Shown: positions 9,593 to 18,432 of the stretch, in pieces | Layout of the letters: each line of letters begins with the position of its first letter | How positions within the stretch are numbered: position 1 is the stretch's first letter | Assembly (NCBI GenBank): GCA_964343195.1 | Contig: CAYFIR010000006.1 | Coordinates: 1-64,000, forward strand | DNA from: CAYVAP01 sp964343195 | Lineage (GTDB): Bacteria; Bacteroidota; Bacteroidia; J057 | DNA length: 64,000 nucleotides | Reading direction: 5' to 3' | Notes under the pieces: model-generated | What the model was told of the DNA's origin: nothing | The model's database searches: none | Seen by the model: only the letters and a program-made list of their open reading frames with translations | Translations under genes and position numbers: made by a program

Positions 9593-9611
9593 GGGGAAAT
9601 AGTATTTTCCT

Positions 9612-9711
9612 NNNNNNNNNNNNNNNNNNNNNNNNNNNNNNNNNNNNNNNNNNNNNNNNNNNNNNNNNNNNNNNNNNNNNNNNNNNNNNNNNNNNNNNNN
9701 NNNNNNNNNNN
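9612..9711. other. Assembly gap (100 N)
   Basis: Exactly 100 undetermined bases, the conventional length for a gap of unknown size. It is flanked by two different short tandem repeats, which probably broke the assembly. The intergenic stretch 9524-10007 holds these repeats, the gap and about 230 bp with no recognisable gene. Confidence 0.98.
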
Positions 9712-9774
9712 CCATACCTCCATACCTCCATACCTCCATACCTCCATACCTCCATACCTCCATACCTCCATACC
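9712..9774 (+). repeat. 8-bp tandem repeat beside the assembly gap
   Basis: Seven complete CCATACCT units and most of an eighth directly abut the N run, so the array probably continues into the gap. An open frame across it encodes a repetitive MEVWRYGG peptide only because of the repeat; I do not treat it as a gene. Confidence 0.93.
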
Positions 9775-10007
9775 CCTCAACCGGCTCAGGGACCGCCTCT
9801 TGCCTCCATCCGTGTAACCCAGTTTCTTTTTTGATTAGAGGTATTATCCAATCGTTTTCTATTTTTATGTGCTAGCTTTCCGCAAAGGCGGCAGGTATGG
9901 GAATTTCTTCGCATATTGCCTACTTTCGGACTTTGGGAAGCATATCCCAAACTTGGCACTACCAAACTTTATTGAGCTAAACTATTACCTCACCCAATAG
10001 CTGATTT

Positions 10008-12920
10008 ATGAGCCGATACCTCTACCCGTATCTAAGTATATTTTTGGTGCTGGCTGGAATGTGGATCCCTCTTCAGGGACAGTACACCTGGGAAAACCAT
10101 GGTCCAGATAATATAGGCAGTATCACAAGAACCATTGCCTTCTACAACAACGGTTCTGCTATCATGGCAGGGTCTCAGGGAGGCGGATTGTGGCAGTCGT
10201 TTGACAATGGTGATTCCTGGCAGCCTGTTCCTGGATATACTGGCAATCCCAATGTCACAAGTCTCGCCGTAGATGGGAGTACCCTTTTGGTTGGGACTGG
10301 ATCAACCAAGTTCCGTGAGACCTTTAATGAGAGGTCGCTGAATTACCCATCTACCTACGACTACCGTACAGATCGTGGCGGATTCTTTGGCAACCTGCAA
10401 GGGAAGCCCGGAGGAGGGGTATATATCTCTACCGACAATGGGGAATCCTGGTCCAATGACAACGGTACGACCAAGGCGCCTTTTGGGGCAGGAACTCTCC
10501 AAAATGAAGGCCCCTTTACTGACATCATGAAGGTCGCTGCCCGTGACGGAAACATCCTTATCGGAACGGCTGAAGGACTCTTTTTCTCAAACAATGAGCT
10601 GGGTACCGTACTACCAGTCAACGGTCCTGACTTCTTGCAGGACAACATGGTATTTGATATAGAGTTTGCCGCTGAGAACCGGGTTTACGCGACTGTACAT
10701 CGGGACAATGACAATCCAACGGACAGTGTTTTCATCTCTACCGACAATGGCCGCAGCTGGTCCACTCTTACCGACGAGTTCCTGTATCAAACTGGCGGTA
10801 TACTGCTGGCCAATCGTTCTGTCCGAACTGAAATTGCTGTAGCCCCCAGTAACGAGAACATCGTTTACATTGCTTCCTGTCTGGCTAGTGGTGAAGTTGC
10901 CGGAGTAGTACGGTACGATATCAGCGCTGATGAATGGACCCGTGTTTCGCCTCGTGGAGGTGGAGACTTTAATCCCCTGGGCGGAAATGGTCGGGATGCA
11001 TTTGTCCTGAAGGTGCTTCCAAATGATGAGAATGCCCTTATACTTGCAGGAAACAGATGGTTTACTTACAGCGAAGCAGAGAGCTGGAATCAAACTGCTC
11101 AACACATCAATCCTTCCACGAATACCTACATCCCCACCCCTATATTTGACATCGCTTTTGATCCGAATAACCCCAATGCGTTCCTGATTGGGACAGGAGG
11201 GCAAATTACCTCAAGCCAGGATGGAGGAGAGACCTTCGCCCGTCGCAGCAAGGGATATGAATCCACCGTTGCAATGACCGTAACTTCTCTCGGGTACCGC
11301 ATCGAAGGCGAGGAAGGGCAGGACCTGGATGCTATCATTGGCGGGACACTGTCCTCTGGGGTTCTGATGAATGCCAAGTACAATACAGAGCAGGCCAATC
11401 TGCAACCTGCCAAGCAGGGCTTTGGCCAGTTGAGTACCCGACGCTATACCCGTGTTGCGGCTTCGCTTCTGGCCCCCGGAACGCTGGTGATCCAGGGAAC
11501 TGACGGGGGACTGGTACGCTCTCTGAACCTTGGAGAAATATTCGAAACCTTCTATGGTCTCCCGCTGCTACCACAGGTGGCCAATCTGGTCCCTGCTACT
11601 TCGGATACCATCATTGACCGTACAGATGCCAATGAGTCCGGTGGTGGCACCATGCTGGACCGACCCACACCTGCCCAAAGCGTATTTGCTCTGGACGAAT
11701 TTATCCCGGAAGATCTGGCATCACAACTCACCAACGACGGAGAAGAAGTGAGTGTAGACGAAGTGTTGGAGGAAGTGAGCAGCTACATATACTTCTGTTC
11801 ACAGCATTATATTTGGGTGGTAAATCGTCCGTTTGATGACCTGCTTCAGGTGCGCTGGAACCGTATTTCCAATGAACTGGTCGACGGAACCAACGAGGTA
11901 TTCACTGCTATGGAAGTCGCTCATACGGATGACCATACGCTGTATGTAGGAACAAGCCGAGGCAACATCTTCCGGATTGACCGGCCTCATGACCTGGAAA
12001 ACTTTGACGTAAATGTCAACGTGGTGAAGCTGACGGAAGACTTTGACGCTGTCGGGCTGAATTTTATGGAAGGCCGCTGGATTACCGATCTGGCTGTTGA
12101 TCCCAATGATCCCAATACCCTGGCGGTAACTTACGCAGGCTACTCTGACCCTGCAGTATTTGGCTGGCCCCATGTGACCTACAATGCGCTGGATTCCATG
12201 CCTACCTTTGGAGCTATTCGCTCCGCTGCATTGAACAATGCTCCTACCTATACCGCCAAGTTCATCGATGATGGAGGAAACTCTGTATTGCTGCTTGGCA
12301 CCGAGCTAGGTTTATATTCTCTGCGAAACCTGGGAGCCATCGTCAACCCTGGCCTCGTTACAGCGGAAGTTACTCCTGAGCTCGAAGGTCCGATTGTATA
12401 TGACATTTTTGCCAGACCTTACCGTGCCGTGGTTCAGGAAAAGGCATTGACCCGGACCATAGAGGTAGAGGTGGTCGTAGGGGATTCCACCATCACCGAA
12501 ACACGTGAAGTAGAAGTTGACCGCTTCCAGTTGGAGGATGACCAAAACATTTACATCGCCACTTATGGACGAGGATTTTGGTCTACCAATAGCCTGAGCG
12601 CCCGCCTCCGTGGTGGCGAAGGGACAGAAGATCCTCTTACCCAGGCATTTGGTACAGCGCTATACCCCAATCCTACTGAGGGAGCAACTCCTTCTCTGAA
12701 GGTAGAACTGCCAGAGGCCGGACAGGGACGGTTACGGGTGATAGGGCTGGATGGTCGCATCATTCACCTGCAGGAACTTGATTTACAGGCAGGGGCTACG
12801 CAGGTACCTCTCAAGATGCCACAGGCACTCTCGACTGGGATCTACGTCGTAGAAATCGAAGTGCAGGGCGAAACTGAGCAATACCGTGCCCAGCACAAAC
12901 TGCTCTGGACCCAGGAATAG
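10008..12920 (+). CDS. Secreted beta-propeller (sortilin/BNR-like) protein with T9SS tail
   Basis: A 970-residue exported protein. The signal peptide is about residues 1-25 (ending PLQGQ). The body carries repeated propeller blades with BNR/Asp-box motifs: SFDNGDSWQP, STDNGESWSND, STDNGRSWS and SSQDGGETF. This resembles VPS10/sortilin-type and YCF48-like propellers common in Bacteroidota. The last ~80 residues (ALYPNPTEGATPSLKV ... STGIYVVEIEV) form a type A Por-secretion sorting domain (TIGR04183 type). Secretion by the type IX system is expected. There is no catalytic signature, so I cannot assign a substrate. A strong terminator follows. Confidence 0.88.
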   Translation: MSRYLYPYLSIFLVLAGMWIPLQGQYTWENHGPDNIGSITRTIAFYNNGSAIMAGSQGGGLWQSFDNGDSWQPVPGYTGNPNVTSLAVDGSTLLVGTGSTKFRETFNERSLNYPSTYDYRTDRGGFFGNLQGKPGGGVYISTDNGESWSNDNGTTKAPFGAGTLQNEGPFTDIMKVAARDGNILIGTAEGLFFSNNELGTVLPVNGPDFLQDNMVFDIEFAAENRVYATVHRDNDNPTDSVFISTDNGRSWSTLTDEFLYQTGGILLANRSVRTEIAVAPSNENIVYIASCLASGEVAGVVRYDISADEWTRVSPRGGGDFNPLGGNGRDAFVLKVLPNDENALILAGNRWFTYSEAESWNQTAQHINPSTNTYIPTPIFDIAFDPNNPNAFLIGTGGQITSSQDGGETFARRSKGYESTVAMTVTSLGYRIEGEEGQDLDAIIGGTLSSGVLMNAKYNTEQANLQPAKQGFGQLSTRRYTRVAASLLAPGTLVIQGTDGGLVRSLNLGEIFETFYGLPLLPQVANLVPATSDTIIDRTDANESGGGTMLDRPTPAQSVFALDEFIPEDLASQLTNDGEEVSVDEVLEEVSSYIYFCSQHYIWVVNRPFDDLLQVRWNRISNELVDGTNEVFTAMEVAHTDDHTLYVGTSRGNIFRIDRPHDLENFDVNVNVVKLTEDFDAVGLNFMEGRWITDLAVDPNDPNTLAVTYAGYSDPAVFGWPHVTYNALDSMPTFGAIRSAALNNAPTYTAKFIDDGGNSVLLLGTELGLYSLRNLGAIVNPGLVTAEVTPELEGPIVYDIFARPYRAVVQEKALTRTIEVEVVVGDSTITETREVEVDRFQLEDDQNIYIATYGRGFWSTNSLSARLRGGEGTEDPLTQAFGTALYPNPTEGATPSLKVELPEAGQGRLRVIGLDGRIIHLQELDLQAGATQVPLKMPQALSTGIYVVEIEVQGETEQYRAQHKLLWTQE

Positions 12921-12944
12921 CATCACTATTTTTTATATTTCAAT

Positions 12945-12988
12945 CCCGACTTTTTCCCTGGTGGAAAGAGTCGGGTTATTTTTTATTT
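12945..12988 (+). terminator. Rho-independent terminator of the propeller gene
   Basis: A 13-bp stem (CCCGACTTTTTCC with GGAAAGAGTCGGG, one G-T pair) and 5-base loop, followed by TTATTTTTTATTTT. It lies 25 bp past the stop codon and ends just before the SixA-like gene, which must therefore have its own promoter or rely on read-through. Confidence 0.9.
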
Positions 12989-12996
12989 TCACTCTC

Positions 12997-13494
12997 ATGA
13001 AAACATTGATCCTGTGTCGACATGCGAAATCCGACTGGCCAGATGGTGTCCCGGATATCCACCGGCCGCTCAAGCAGCGAGGAATAAATGATGCTACCTA
13101 CCTCGGGGATATCCTGCGCTCGCAGGCTTTGCGACCGGATCTGATCATTTCCTCCCCTGCCCAGCGTGCACGGCAAACAGCTGATATCATTTCAGCCTGT
13201 ATCAGCTATCCCAGCGAAGTGAAAGTGGAAGACAGCGTGTATTATGAAGGAGAAGAGGGAATGCTTCGGTTAATACATGGCCTGCCTCCGCTTGCTGAAA
13301 CCGTAATGGTATTCGGGCATAATCCGACCATGGAGGACTCAGTGGGCACCCTGCTAAGAATGGGGAACGATTTCACCATGCCGACTTCTGGTATGGCCTG
13401 TCTCGAGTCTCATCAAAGCTCCTGGAAGTATTTCTCAGCTTCCGAGCCTCAGCTAAGGTGGTTTTTGATTCCCCGCCTGAAGCGAAAGGGATAG
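12997..13494 (+). CDS. SixA-like histidine phosphatase
   Basis: About 165 residues from ATG 12997. The open frame begins 37 codons upstream but runs through the terminator, and the family begins at MKTLILCRHAKSDW. The phosphohistidine-type RHAKSDW motif replaces the RHG of phosphoglycerate mutases and is typical of SixA. A second His lies in VFGHNPTMEDSV. SixA proteins remove phosphate from phosphohistidine on phosphotransfer proteins; small relatives act on other phosphoesters. No specific partner lies nearby, although a hybrid kinase gene is present at 20.6 kb. Confidence 0.88.
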   Translation: MKTLILCRHAKSDWPDGVPDIHRPLKQRGINDATYLGDILRSQALRPDLIISSPAQRARQTADIISACISYPSEVKVEDSVYYEGEEGMLRLIHGLPPLAETVMVFGHNPTMEDSVGTLLRMGNDFTMPTSGMACLESHQSSWKYFSASEPQLRWFLIPRLKRKG

Positions 13495-13505
13495 CTTCGC
13501 AGCAA

Positions 13506-14456
13506 TCATTCCTCCGTCGGAGGAACAATCTCCAACTCCCAGGGCACTGATTTCCAGGGAGATTTTTTGCTCTGGACGAAATGTCCTATCAGGCGCTTTA
13601 GTTCGCGCTCTTGTGCCTCATAGGTAGGAGCAGACCAAAACCGTAGCCCCTTGAGGTACTGCTCCTGTGCCTCTTCCCAGCTATTACAGCGATGTTGCAA
13701 AGCCTGACTTGCAGCCAGGAGATAGGTGGTAGCGATCTCTTCATTGATCAACTCTGCCCTGAGCGCCCATCGGGTCAAGTCTATGAGCCGCAGCATGTCC
13801 CAACCCATAAAGCTCCCCTGCTGCAACTCTTCGCCTGCCGCTTCTATCCATAGCAATCGGGCTTGCAATTCTGCCTGATCTGCCTGATCCTCCTGCTTGA
13901 TTTCTGCTGCGTCAATTTGCACCCGCAACACAGTACGCTCTTCCTCCGTCATGCGACGGATGTTGTCGATTTGATTTTGAAAATCAAGGCGCTGCCCCTC
14001 TTCCAATAGCCAGTCTGCCGTTTCCCTCCAGTCTTCCTCCGTTTCAATCTCCCAGTCTTTGCGCAGGTAGCGCCTGGCATTTTTCTGGGTTTTGGGCGAA
14101 AGCGGACCGCCCGTCAACTCCATGGGGATTGGCCATTTGTTTCTGGTCGCCAGAATTAAACCTGCAGCCAGAGGCCAGTCGATTAACTTCAGAGTAGGTT
14201 TGGGCTGTCGTCTGAGCCAGATCAGTCGCGCCAAGCCAGTTGTAAGGGCCATTCCTGCGGCCCATCCTGAGAGCCCCAGAACCGGATCAACCTGAATCAG
14301 GAGTATTACCGTCAGGGCCGCGAGAAAAAGAATTAACAGCAGCCAGCGTGGTTTTTGCCACAAGCGGGTATTGGGCCCCTGCCGCCAGGCATATACCAGG
14401 CTGAGGACAGTTACGGCGAGGTACAGCAAGATGGCCAGAAGTATTTCTCCTCTCAT
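13506..14456 (-). CDS. DUF1266-type membrane protein
   Basis: A 316-residue protein with three hydrophobic segments in the first ~85 residues (AILLYLAVTVLSLVYAW, WLLLILFLAALTVILLIQV, GWAAGMALTTGLARLIW) and a cytoplasmic C-terminal half. The C-terminal part has the DUF1266 layout: DWRETADWLLEEGQR, GWDMLRLIDLTRWALRA, SWEEAQEQYLKGLRFW. The function of DUF1266 proteins is not known. It is 15 bp downstream of the PIG-L deacetylase gene on the same strand and is likely the last gene of a three-gene unit. Confidence 0.72.
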   Translation of the reverse strand: MRGEILLAILLYLAVTVLSLVYAWRQGPNTRLWQKPRWLLLILFLAALTVILLIQVDPVLGLSGWAAGMALTTGLARLIWLRRQPKPTLKLIDWPLAAGLILATRNKWPIPMELTGGPLSPKTQKNARRYLRKDWEIETEEDWRETADWLLEEGQRLDFQNQIDNIRRMTEEERTVLRVQIDAAEIKQEDQADQAELQARLLWIEAAGEELQQGSFMGWDMLRLIDLTRWALRAELINEEIATTYLLAASQALQHRCNSWEEAQEQYLKGLRFWSAPTYEAQERELKRLIGHFVQSKKSPWKSVPWELEIVPPTEE

Positions 14457-14471
14457 GAATTTGACTCATTC

Positions 14472-15131
14472 TTAAGACATCTTCCAGCCATGCTGCGGAT
14501 ACCAGCGAATGATTTCAAATGCTTCCGCTGCATCTGAACCGCTTTCCATGCCTCGCTGGCGTGCCAGAGTCTTTAGGCCTTCGGCGGAGTAGGGATCTGG
14601 AAAGGTCTTATTCTCCTCAGAATAGCAGCCAAAGGCCTCTATCTTCCGTTTCAGCTGATCTTCCGAAAGTGGAACATAAAAATTGGGCTGGAAGGGTTCC
14701 CCATTCCACAGGCCCACACAGGGGATTTCGCAGGTGAGGATAGATACCGCCCTATTCCTTGGCCGCCCGATAATTTTTGCGACCTCGGATATGATCCGAT
14801 GATCCTGATTGAGGTCGCGGTGGCTGTGGGTGATGATGAGATCGGGGGGACGGTGGATTGCTTTCGCAGTTTTTCGCGCAATCTCAGAAACCGCTATTTG
14901 TTCAAAGCGCTGATCAGGCAGTCCCAGGGTAGCCCAGTTGGGGATACCCAGTATGCCACAGGCTCTTGCCAATGGGGCACGGTTGTCGGTGGCTTGGTCC
15001 CGCATATCAACCACGCCATCAGAGGCAATGATTAATTGAACCTGATGTCCCTGCGCTAGCAGTTGCTGGATTGTTCCCCCTGCTCCAAGGCTTTCATCGT
15101 CGGCGTGTGCCAATAGCAGGAGGACCTTCAT
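14472..15131 (-). CDS. PIG-L (LmbE-like) family deacetylase
   Basis: A 219-residue Zn-dependent N-deacetylase-like protein. The N-terminal metal motif LLLAHADDESLGAGG is present, followed by IIASDG, and the second metal site is in ITHSHRDLNQDHR. No signal peptide, so it is cytoplasmic. Relatives remove acetyl groups from N-acetylglucosaminyl conjugates, for example in bacillithiol synthesis, but many are uncharacterised. It sits 10 bp downstream of a hypothetical gene and 15 bp upstream of the DUF1266 gene. Confidence 0.88.
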   Translation of the reverse strand: MKVLLLLAHADDESLGAGGTIQQLLAQGHQVQLIIASDGVVDMRDQATDNRAPLARACGILGIPNWATLGLPDQRFEQIAVSEIARKTAKAIHRPPDLIITHSHRDLNQDHRIISEVAKIIGRPRNRAVSILTCEIPCVGLWNGEPFQPNFYVPLSEDQLKRKIEAFGCYSEENKTFPDPYSAEGLKTLARQRGMESGSDAAEAFEIIRWYPQHGWKMS

Positions 15132-15141
15132 GTGGATTTTA

Positions 15142-15684
15142 CTAGAATTTCTCTCTCAACTGGGTAATGGGCAGTCCCAGCAGGTGAAAGTCTGGGAAGA
15201 TGCCTTTGAGCAGGTCAAATTTCTCAATGTACATCTCGGTGGCCTTCTGGTTCTTCTGGGTGAAGTTCAGGAGGCGCATGAAGTACTCGCGCACCTCAGG
15301 GTGAGCCTTGTCGAAATACATGGTCTTGAGCTTCCCGTGCTCAAATTCTTTCTCCTTGGCAAAGTATACCACCAGCAGAGGCTTGAGCTTCTTTTGCTCT
15401 TCTTCCTCAAAGTTTGACTCGGCAAATACCCGAATCAGCTCCTGTAGATAAGCCCGCTCTTCTGGCGTATCGAGAAACTCTGAAAGCTTATGGAAAAACA
15501 GGTGAGGAATGTAGGCGCCTCCGAATCGCTCGGCGGTTTGCACGAGAAATCGGTTGAATTGCTCACGGTCTTCCAGCAATTCTTTGTGGATGGGCTCCAG
15601 AGCACCAATGAGGGATTCCTTATTTTCCTCCCACTCACCGTAGTATTTATCTTCCAGGTTTTCGAGTTCTTTTACGATATCCAT
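15142..15684 (-). CDS. Hypothetical alpha-helical protein
   Basis: 180 residues, charged and apparently all-helical, with no signal peptide or membrane segment. I do not recognise a family. It is rich in Glu, Lys and Phe (LENLEDKYYGEWEENKESL, EEEEQKKLKPLLVVYFAKEK). Start at 15684 gives MDIVKELENLEDKYYGEW. It is the first gene of a tightly spaced minus-strand set with the PIG-L deacetylase (10 bp) and the DUF1266 protein, which supports its being a real gene. Confidence 0.75.
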   Translation of the reverse strand: MDIVKELENLEDKYYGEWEENKESLIGALEPIHKELLEDREQFNRFLVQTAERFGGAYIPHLFFHKLSEFLDTPEERAYLQELIRVFAESNFEEEEQKKLKPLLVVYFAKEKEFEHGKLKTMYFDKAHPEVREYFMRLLNFTQKNQKATEMYIEKFDLLKGIFPDFHLLGLPITQLREKF

Positions 15685-15809
15685 TTTTGTAGCGAGTTAG
15701 TATTGCGCTATTAACTTCCTGGCGAAATTAGGGATTGAGGGCCAAAAAAGTAAATGAGCAGGCATAATTGAGGACACTTATTGACAGGAAATGTTTGAGA
15801 AAAGGGGAA

Positions 15810-16496
15810 TTAGCTCCTGGCCATGCCAATACTCATGATGCTAATCTGTGTATCGGGATTTGCGTGATGAATGGCCCTGATGCAGGCTTCCAGTGTGGCC
15901 CCTGTGGTGATCACATCATCTACCAGCAGAATTGACCCTGGCAGCTCACCGGATACCGCAAAGGCTGATTGCACATTTTCCCAACGGGCACTTCCGGCTT
16001 TCCTGGCCTGGGTGTCGGTGTGGTGAGGTCGGGTGAGTAGGTCCGATCGCGTAGGGATATCTGTCACGCCTGCTATTCCCTCCGCAATTTTTTCTGCCTG
16101 GTTGTATCCCCGCTTGCGCTGTTTACGGCGATGCAGTGGAACCGGAACCACAGCTTCGATCCCATCTAAAAAAGGGCCTGATTTTATCATTTCACCGGCG
16201 TACTGCCCCAGGTAGTTACCGATTTGAGGCGCGTCTTCATATTTGAGGGCCTTGATCAGCGTCTGCAAGGTGCCGCCTTTGTCAAAGTAAAACATGCTGG
16301 CCGCTCCGGCGATCTTTACCCGTCCCGCCAGTCGGAAGTACAACTCATTCTTTGTGGGGCTTTGATGGAAGTCGGTAGCCTGCAATTGAGAGAGGCACCT
16401 GAGGCAGACGTATTGTTCCTGGCTCACCAGAGGTCGGTCACAGGCATAACAGTTTTCGGCAACGAGCAGGCTACGTAGGGGTTTTAACCAGTTCAT
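15810..16496 (-). CDS. ComF family phosphoribosyltransferase-like protein
   Basis: A 228-residue protein with an N-terminal four-cysteine zinc finger (CYACDRPL and CLRCL, about residues 18-38) and a C-terminal phosphoribosyltransferase fold with the PRPP-binding loop ILLVDDVITTGATLEAC. The KRGYNQAE motif is typical of ComF/GntX proteins. ComF is needed for DNA uptake in naturally competent bacteria, where it supports import of single-stranded DNA; in many other bacteria its role is unclear. It is separated by 125 bp from the next minus-strand gene. Confidence 0.92.
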   Translation of the reverse strand: MNWLKPLRSLLVAENCYACDRPLVSQEQYVCLRCLSQLQATDFHQSPTKNELYFRLAGRVKIAGAASMFYFDKGGTLQTLIKALKYEDAPQIGNYLGQYAGEMIKSGPFLDGIEAVVPVPLHRRKQRKRGYNQAEKIAEGIAGVTDIPTRSDLLTRPHHTDTQARKAGSARWENVQSAFAVSGELPGSILLVDDVITTGATLEACIRAIHHANPDTQISIMSIGMARS

Positions 16497-16622
16497 GGGG
16501 AATGATTATGGAAGGCTGAAAAATGATTGCGTCTGATGAAATGTAGCCAATTCCACCGAAAAAGTCGGCCGTAAAAGGTAAATTCCCATCGCTCCCAACA
16601 TATCATCAACCGTACTCCCTCT

Positions 16623-16664
16623 ACGAATCACGAATCACGAATCACGAATCACGAATCACGAATC
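16623..16664 (+). repeat. Heptamer tandem repeat (ACGAATC)6 upstream of phzF-like gene
   Basis: Six perfect 7-bp units end 8 bp before the ATG at 16673. The unit is the same ACGAAT word found singly in many intergenic spots of this window. Change in unit number by slippage would alter the spacing between any upstream promoter and the start codon. Confidence 0.95.
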
Positions 16665-16672
16665 CCACTCCC

Positions 16673-17476
16673 ATGCAAATATTTCAGATCGACGCTTTTA
16701 CGGACAGAGTTTTCGGAGGAAATCCCGCCGCGGTGGTGCCGCTTGAAAAGTGGCTCCCTGATGCGACCATGCAAGCAATAGCCGCAGAAAATAACCTCGC
16801 AGAAACGGCATTTTTCGTTCCTCAGGGCAAGGGGCAGTATCATCTGCGCTGGTTTACCCCCGAACTGGAAATAGACTTATGTGGTCATGCGACCCTCGCG
16901 ACGGCCCATGTCCTGTTTGAACACCTGGCTGAAATGAGTTCCGAAATCAGGTTTGAAACGAGGAGTGGAATCCTGACTGTTACACGCGATGAAGACTGGC
17001 TTTCAATGGATTTTCCCGCTCGACCTCCAGTTCCCAAGCCTGAGGACAAGGAGTTGCTGAGGGCTGCCCTGGGGCTGCAGGAGGAGCCATTATTCGTCGG
17101 AAAATCAAGAGACTACCTGGTAGAACTGCCAAGCGAAGCCGCCGTACGGGCCCTGAAGCCCCGCATGGACCTCGTCGCTCAACTGGACTGCATCGGGGTG
17201 ATTGCCACGGCACCGGGAGATAGCGTCGATTTTGTGAGCCGGTTTTTTGCCCCGCAGGCAGGTGTGCCAGAAGACCCGGTTACTGGTTCGGCCCACAGTA
17301 CGTTGATCCCCTATTGGGGCGGGAAACTGGGGCAGTTTTCACTGGACGCCTGGCAGGTATCTTCTCGTCATGGCGTGCTCCGCTGCACCCATCAGGGTGA
17401 CCGTGTAACCATGGCCGGACAGGCAGTTACGTATTTGGTGGGGGAGATTGGTACGGGAGACGGTGTTGAGGGTTGA
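16673..17476 (+). CDS. PhzF family isomerase/epimerase-like protein
   Basis: A 267-residue protein of the PhzF/diaminopimelate-epimerase fold. Family motifs: FQIDAFTDRVFGGNPAAVV at the start, NNLAETAFF carrying the catalytic Glu, WFTPELEIDLCGHATLA and GVPEDPVTGSAHSTL. PhzF itself isomerises a phenazine precursor, but the family is broad and no other phenazine gene is in view, so a general isomerase role is the safer statement. The gene is preceded directly by the (ACGAATC)6 repeat. Confidence 0.93.
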   Translation: MQIFQIDAFTDRVFGGNPAAVVPLEKWLPDATMQAIAAENNLAETAFFVPQGKGQYHLRWFTPELEIDLCGHATLATAHVLFEHLAEMSSEIRFETRSGILTVTRDEDWLSMDFPARPPVPKPEDKELLRAALGLQEEPLFVGKSRDYLVELPSEAAVRALKPRMDLVAQLDCIGVIATAPGDSVDFVSRFFAPQAGVPEDPVTGSAHSTLIPYWGGKLGQFSLDAWQVSSRHGVLRCTHQGDRVTMAGQAVTYLVGEIGTGDGVEG

Positions 17477-17685
17477 TACGAATGACCAATAGCCAGGGTG
17501 CCTATATTCCCCATATACACCTTATTCCCCTTATTCCCTCCCCTTATATACCTTCAACAAAGCACTGGGGCATTCGCTCCAACTTTCCCCCATTCTCCCT
17601 GTCCTTGGTAGGAAAACAGGGCTTGCCAACTTTTTCTGATACACTCGTAAAATATGGCAACCCCTGTTTCGTCTAACCAAACGAA

Positions 17686-18258
17686 ATGGACACCATACCT
17701 TCCATATCTCCCCAGGCGGCAGAAGACTCGCTGACCGCCATCAGCCAGACCTTCGAGCAGGAGCGGCGTCGCCTGTTCGCGTTTATTCGCGACCGGGTAC
17801 CCGACCTCGAAGACGCAGAAGATATCCTCCAGGATACCTTCTACCAACTGGTCAACCACTATGACAACATCGAGTCGCTGGACAGAGTGAGCAGTTGGCT
17901 GTTTACTGTGGCACGTAACAAGATTACCGACAGCTACCGCAAGAAGCGGCCTGTACGGATGACGCAGGTGCGTGACGAGGACGATCAGCCCATCAACCTG
18001 AGTGACATCCTGCCCGACCTGTCCGGTCAGCCCGATGAGGTGTACGCTCGGGGCATGATTCTCGACGCGCTGGAAGAGGCGTTGGAGGAATTGCCCGAAG
18101 ACCAACGCGAAGTTTTCGTCGCCCATGAGTTTGAAGGGGTTTCCTTCAAACAGATGGCCGAGGAGACTGGTCTGAGCATCAATACCATGCTTTCTCGCAA
18201 GCGCTATGCAGTCCTGCACCTGCGCGAGCGACTGAAAGATGTGTACGAAGAGATTTAA
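17686..18258 (+). CDS. ECF-type RNA polymerase sigma factor
   Basis: A 190-residue sigma-70 family protein with only regions 2 and 4. Region 2 shows DAEDILQDTFYQLVNHYDN and SSWLFTVARNKITDSYRKK. Region 4 shows LEELPEDQREVFVAHEFEG and the recognition helix MAEETGLSINTMLSRKRYA. No classic anti-sigma gene (zinc-finger or FecR type) is adjacent. The next gene, 174 bp downstream on the same strand, is a small His-rich membrane protein that may fill that role. The whole coding strand is free of stops on the opposite strand over most of its length, which produces a long antisense frame that I reject. Confidence 0.93.
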   Translation: MDTIPSISPQAAEDSLTAISQTFEQERRRLFAFIRDRVPDLEDAEDILQDTFYQLVNHYDNIESLDRVSSWLFTVARNKITDSYRKKRPVRMTQVRDEDDQPINLSDILPDLSGQPDEVYARGMILDALEEALEELPEDQREVFVAHEFEGVSFKQMAEETGLSINTMLSRKRYAVLHLRERLKDVYEEI

Positions 18259-18371
18259 GATGGAGGCGAGAAGTGAGAGGCGAGAAGCGAGGCCTTTATT
18301 ACCGGCAAGGCGCTTTCCGCAGCATCATTATCCGTTTTTCCACATTGAAACGAAGTAAATTGCAGAATTTC

Positions 18372-18405
18372 CTCTCTCGCTGGGGCTGATACCCCGGCGA
18401 GAGGG
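18372..18405 (+). promoter_or_regulatory. Leader hairpin before the His-rich membrane protein
   Basis: A 14-bp stem with two G-T pairs (CTCTCGCTGGGG pairing with CCCCGGCGAGAG plus outer pairs) and a six-base loop CTGATA. It ends 27 bp before the ATG at 18433 and lacks a T run, so it is not a terminator. It lies in the sigma-to-membrane-protein interval and would form in the mRNA leader. A control role is inference. Confidence 0.55.
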
Positions 18406-18432
18406 CACCTAAACAGAAGAAAGGAACGAACT

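Noticed and set aside
9440..9780. Minus-strand frames encoding MEVWRYGG repeats
   Set aside because: They run through the N gap and the 8-bp tandem repeat; the peptide is an artefact of the repeat.
17554..18219. 221-codon minus-strand frame opposite the sigma factor gene
   Set aside because: The plus strand encodes a clear sigma factor; the antisense product has no recognisable domain or signal.
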